Assembly: GCA_020829485.1 (NCBI GenBank)
Contig: JAIVFU010000246.1
Span: 1-6,679, forward strand
Length of the DNA stretch: 6,679 nt
Direction: 5' to 3'
DNA from: Nostoc sp. CHAB 5834
GTDB lineage: Bacteria > Cyanobacteriota > Cyanobacteriia > Cyanobacteriales > Nostocaceae
The position numbers were made by a program, and so were the translations under genes. The notes below the pieces were generated by a model that had not been told where the DNA came from, did no database searches, and worked only from the letters and a program-made list of their open reading frames with translations. Of this stretch, positions 6,114 to 6,679 are shown piece after piece (within the stretch, counting starts at the first letter, position 1; each line of letters opens with the position of its first letter).

Positions 6114-6142
6114 AAAAAAAGCTCCCATTCACATGGAAGCTT
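6114..6142 (-). terminator. Intrinsic terminator of tRNA-Ser
   Basis: On the minus strand AAGCTTCCAT (6142-6133) pairs with ATGGGAGCTT (6128-6119) around a GTGA loop, giving a 10-bp stem with one G-T pair. It is followed by five further T residues (6118-6114), which with the two that end the stem make a run of seven. It starts 20 nt after the tRNA 3' end. An outer pair TCGAAAGC (6104-6111) and GCTTTCGA (6139-6146) could form an alternative fold. Confidence 0.8.
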
Positions 6143-6161
6143 TCGATAGTTGGTCATTCAG

Positions 6162-6246
6162 CAGAGAGAGAGGGATTCGAACCCCCGGACCTGTTACAGT
6201 CTTCGGTTTTCAAGACCGACGCAATCGACCACTCTGCCATCTCTCT
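6162..6246 (-). tRNA. tRNA-Ser (anticodon TGA)
   Basis: The 85-nt cloverleaf is read on the minus strand from 6246. The acceptor stem AGAGAGA pairs fully with TCTCTCT (6169-6163). T8-G9 is followed by a D-arm GCAGAGTGGTCGATTGC. The anticodon arm is TCGGT-CTTGAAA-ACCGA with TGA at 6212-6210, reading UCN serine codons. The long variable arm (AGACTGTAACAGGTCC) is the class II hallmark of serine tRNAs. The T-arm is GGGGG-TTCGAAT-CCCTC. The discriminator base is G (6162), as expected for serine. CCA is not encoded (the next bases are CTG), so it must be added after transcription. It has its own promoter and terminator and no tRNA neighbour in view. Confidence 0.96.
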
Positions 6247-6254
6247 TTCTGGTG

Positions 6255-6284
6255 CAAATATACGAGCGTTCCGACATTTGTCAA
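6255..6284 (-). promoter_or_regulatory. Promoter of tRNA-Ser
   Basis: On the minus strand TTGACA (6284-6279) is followed after 16 nt by TATATTTG (6262-6255), which matches the Bacteroidota -7 element TAnnTTTG and also a usual -10 box. Only 8 nt separate it from the first tRNA base, so the 5' leader must be very short. Confidence 0.7.
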
Positions 6285-6302
6285 CCTTTCGCGGGCCATT
6301 TT

Positions 6303-6326
6303 CCGCCAAAACCCGTAGTTTTGCGG
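6303..6326. repeat. Short inverted repeat between the tRNA promoter and purL
   Basis: CCGCCAAAAC (6303-6312) and GTTTTGCGG (6318-6326) form a 9-bp stem with one bulged C and a CCGTA loop. It lies in the divergent region between the tRNA-Ser promoter and purL. There is no T-run on the purL strand. It could be a binding site or a chance palindrome. Confidence 0.35.
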
Positions 6327-6417
6327 CCATATCTGTATTAAAGAGTGAAAGCCGGAACGAGCCATTACGTGTAAGTGTCTGCGAGTGAGCCACACGCATT
6401 CATCCCTGCACGCTTTC

Positions 6418-6449
6418 GCTCCTTCGCCCGTTCACTCCTTCGCTCTCAT
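6418..6449 (+). repeat. Degenerate 8-bp tandem repeat in the purL leader
   Basis: Four consecutive octamers, GCTCCTTC, GCCCGTTC, ACTCCTTC and GCTCTCAT, share an xCTCCTTC-like pattern and end 7 nt before the purL ATG. The leader is therefore pyrimidine-rich and lacks a Shine-Dalgarno site. Confidence 0.5.
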
Positions 6450-6456
6450 CCCCCGA

Positions 6457-6679
6457 ATGGATACTCTCGAATCCCTCCCCACGCTTGAAACGGCCCGTAA
6501 ACTGGGTCTGCTGCCCGAAGAGTTTGACCGCATCGCCCAGATTCTGGGTCGCCAGCCCAACTTCACCGAGCTGAGTATCTTCTCGGTCATGTGGTCGGAA
6601 CACTGTTCCTATAAGAACTCCATCGTCTGGCTCAAAACCCTGCCCCGCGACTCGGACCGGATGCTGGCCAAAGCAGGCG
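6457..6679 (+). CDS. purL: Phosphoribosylformylglycinamidine synthase PurL (N-terminal part)
   Basis: PurL is the ATP-dependent synthetase subunit for the fourth step of de novo purine synthesis, converting FGAR to FGAM in the cytoplasm with ammonia from PurQ glutaminase. Only the first 74 codons are present; the gene runs off the window end. LPEEFDRIAQILGRQPNFTE (19-38) followed by LSIFSVMWSEHCSYKNS (39-55) is the hallmark N-terminus of the small-type PurL, and H49 in SEHCSYK corresponds to the conserved active-site histidine. The EEFDRIxxILGRxPNFTE start, directly at the protein N-terminus, distinguishes it from the long single-chain enzyme (about 1,300 residues), in which this part lies behind an extra domain. 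The ATG at 6457 is chosen because it gives a usual-length leader before the conserved block. No purine operator was recognised upstream. It is transcribed divergently from tRNA-Ser. Confidence 0.95.
   Translation, partial: MDTLESLPTLETARKLGLLPEEFDRIAQILGRQPNFTELSIFSVMWSEHCSYKNSIVWLKTLPRDSDRMLAKAG

Noticed and set aside
5922..6132. Two overlapping minus-strand frames of 67-68 codons
   Set aside because: They run through the tRNA terminator and resemble no protein I know; neither has a family-like block.
6162..6185. tRNA-Ser 3' end as an island attachment site with a second copy at the far edge of the AT-rich DNA
   Set aside because: I looked for the GGTTCGAATCCCTC region and the AGAGAGAGAGGG stretch near 3460-3720 and 5600-5950 and saw no copy; no integrase gene is present.
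6082..6399. Several open frames on both strands across the tRNA
   Set aside because: They are translations of the tRNA-Ser gene and its promoter and terminator.

Overview
The window looks like chromosome from a Cytophagales bacterium of the Bacteroidota, in the style of Spirosoma and relatives. This rests on protein style rather than a database match: a DUF4386 membrane protein, a membrane-anchored AraC-type regulator, start codons without clear Shine-Dalgarno sequences, and a tRNA promoter whose -7 element (TATATTTG) fits the Bacteroidota TAnnTTTG form. The window falls into three compositional parts.

Left part (1-3423, GC-rich, all on +): a six-helix DUF4386 membrane protein (37-744), an AraC-family regulator with about seven N-terminal membrane helices (825-1970, preceded by an 11-bp inverted repeat), and a lipoprotein serine hydrolase of the class C beta-lactamase / DD-peptidase fold (2278-3423). 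The three genes share a strand, but gaps of 80 and 307 bp and weak hairpins between them leave it open whether they form one operon.

Middle part (about 3424-5900, markedly AT-rich): just after the hydrolase lies a 54-nt relic of a DUF4386 gene (3510-3563), in frame with residues 75-92 of the first gene but broken by a TAG. Then comes a minus-strand DUF4209 gene, ended by a strong hairpin terminator (3700-3775) and split into two overlapping frames by a one-nucleotide frameshift at 4873-4925, exactly where a 13-bp perfect inverted repeat sits. Its C-terminal half carries the RNxxxHG signature of DUF4209, which also fits the R-x4-6-H pattern of HEPN ribonucleases. The low GC suggests this gene was acquired separately. 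The flank at 5600-6160 has no convincing gene, only a possible decayed reading frame and small palindromes.

Right part (6114-6679, back to host composition): a minus-strand tRNA-Ser(TGA) with its own promoter and terminator, and divergently the start of purL (6457 to beyond the window end), for the fourth step of purine synthesis.

No complete new system is visible. The best leads are the frameshifted DUF4209 gene on an AT-rich insert, the two related palindromes that bracket its C-terminal half, and the DUF4386 relic beside it. No integrase, transposase, CRISPR array or tRNA-end duplication was found.
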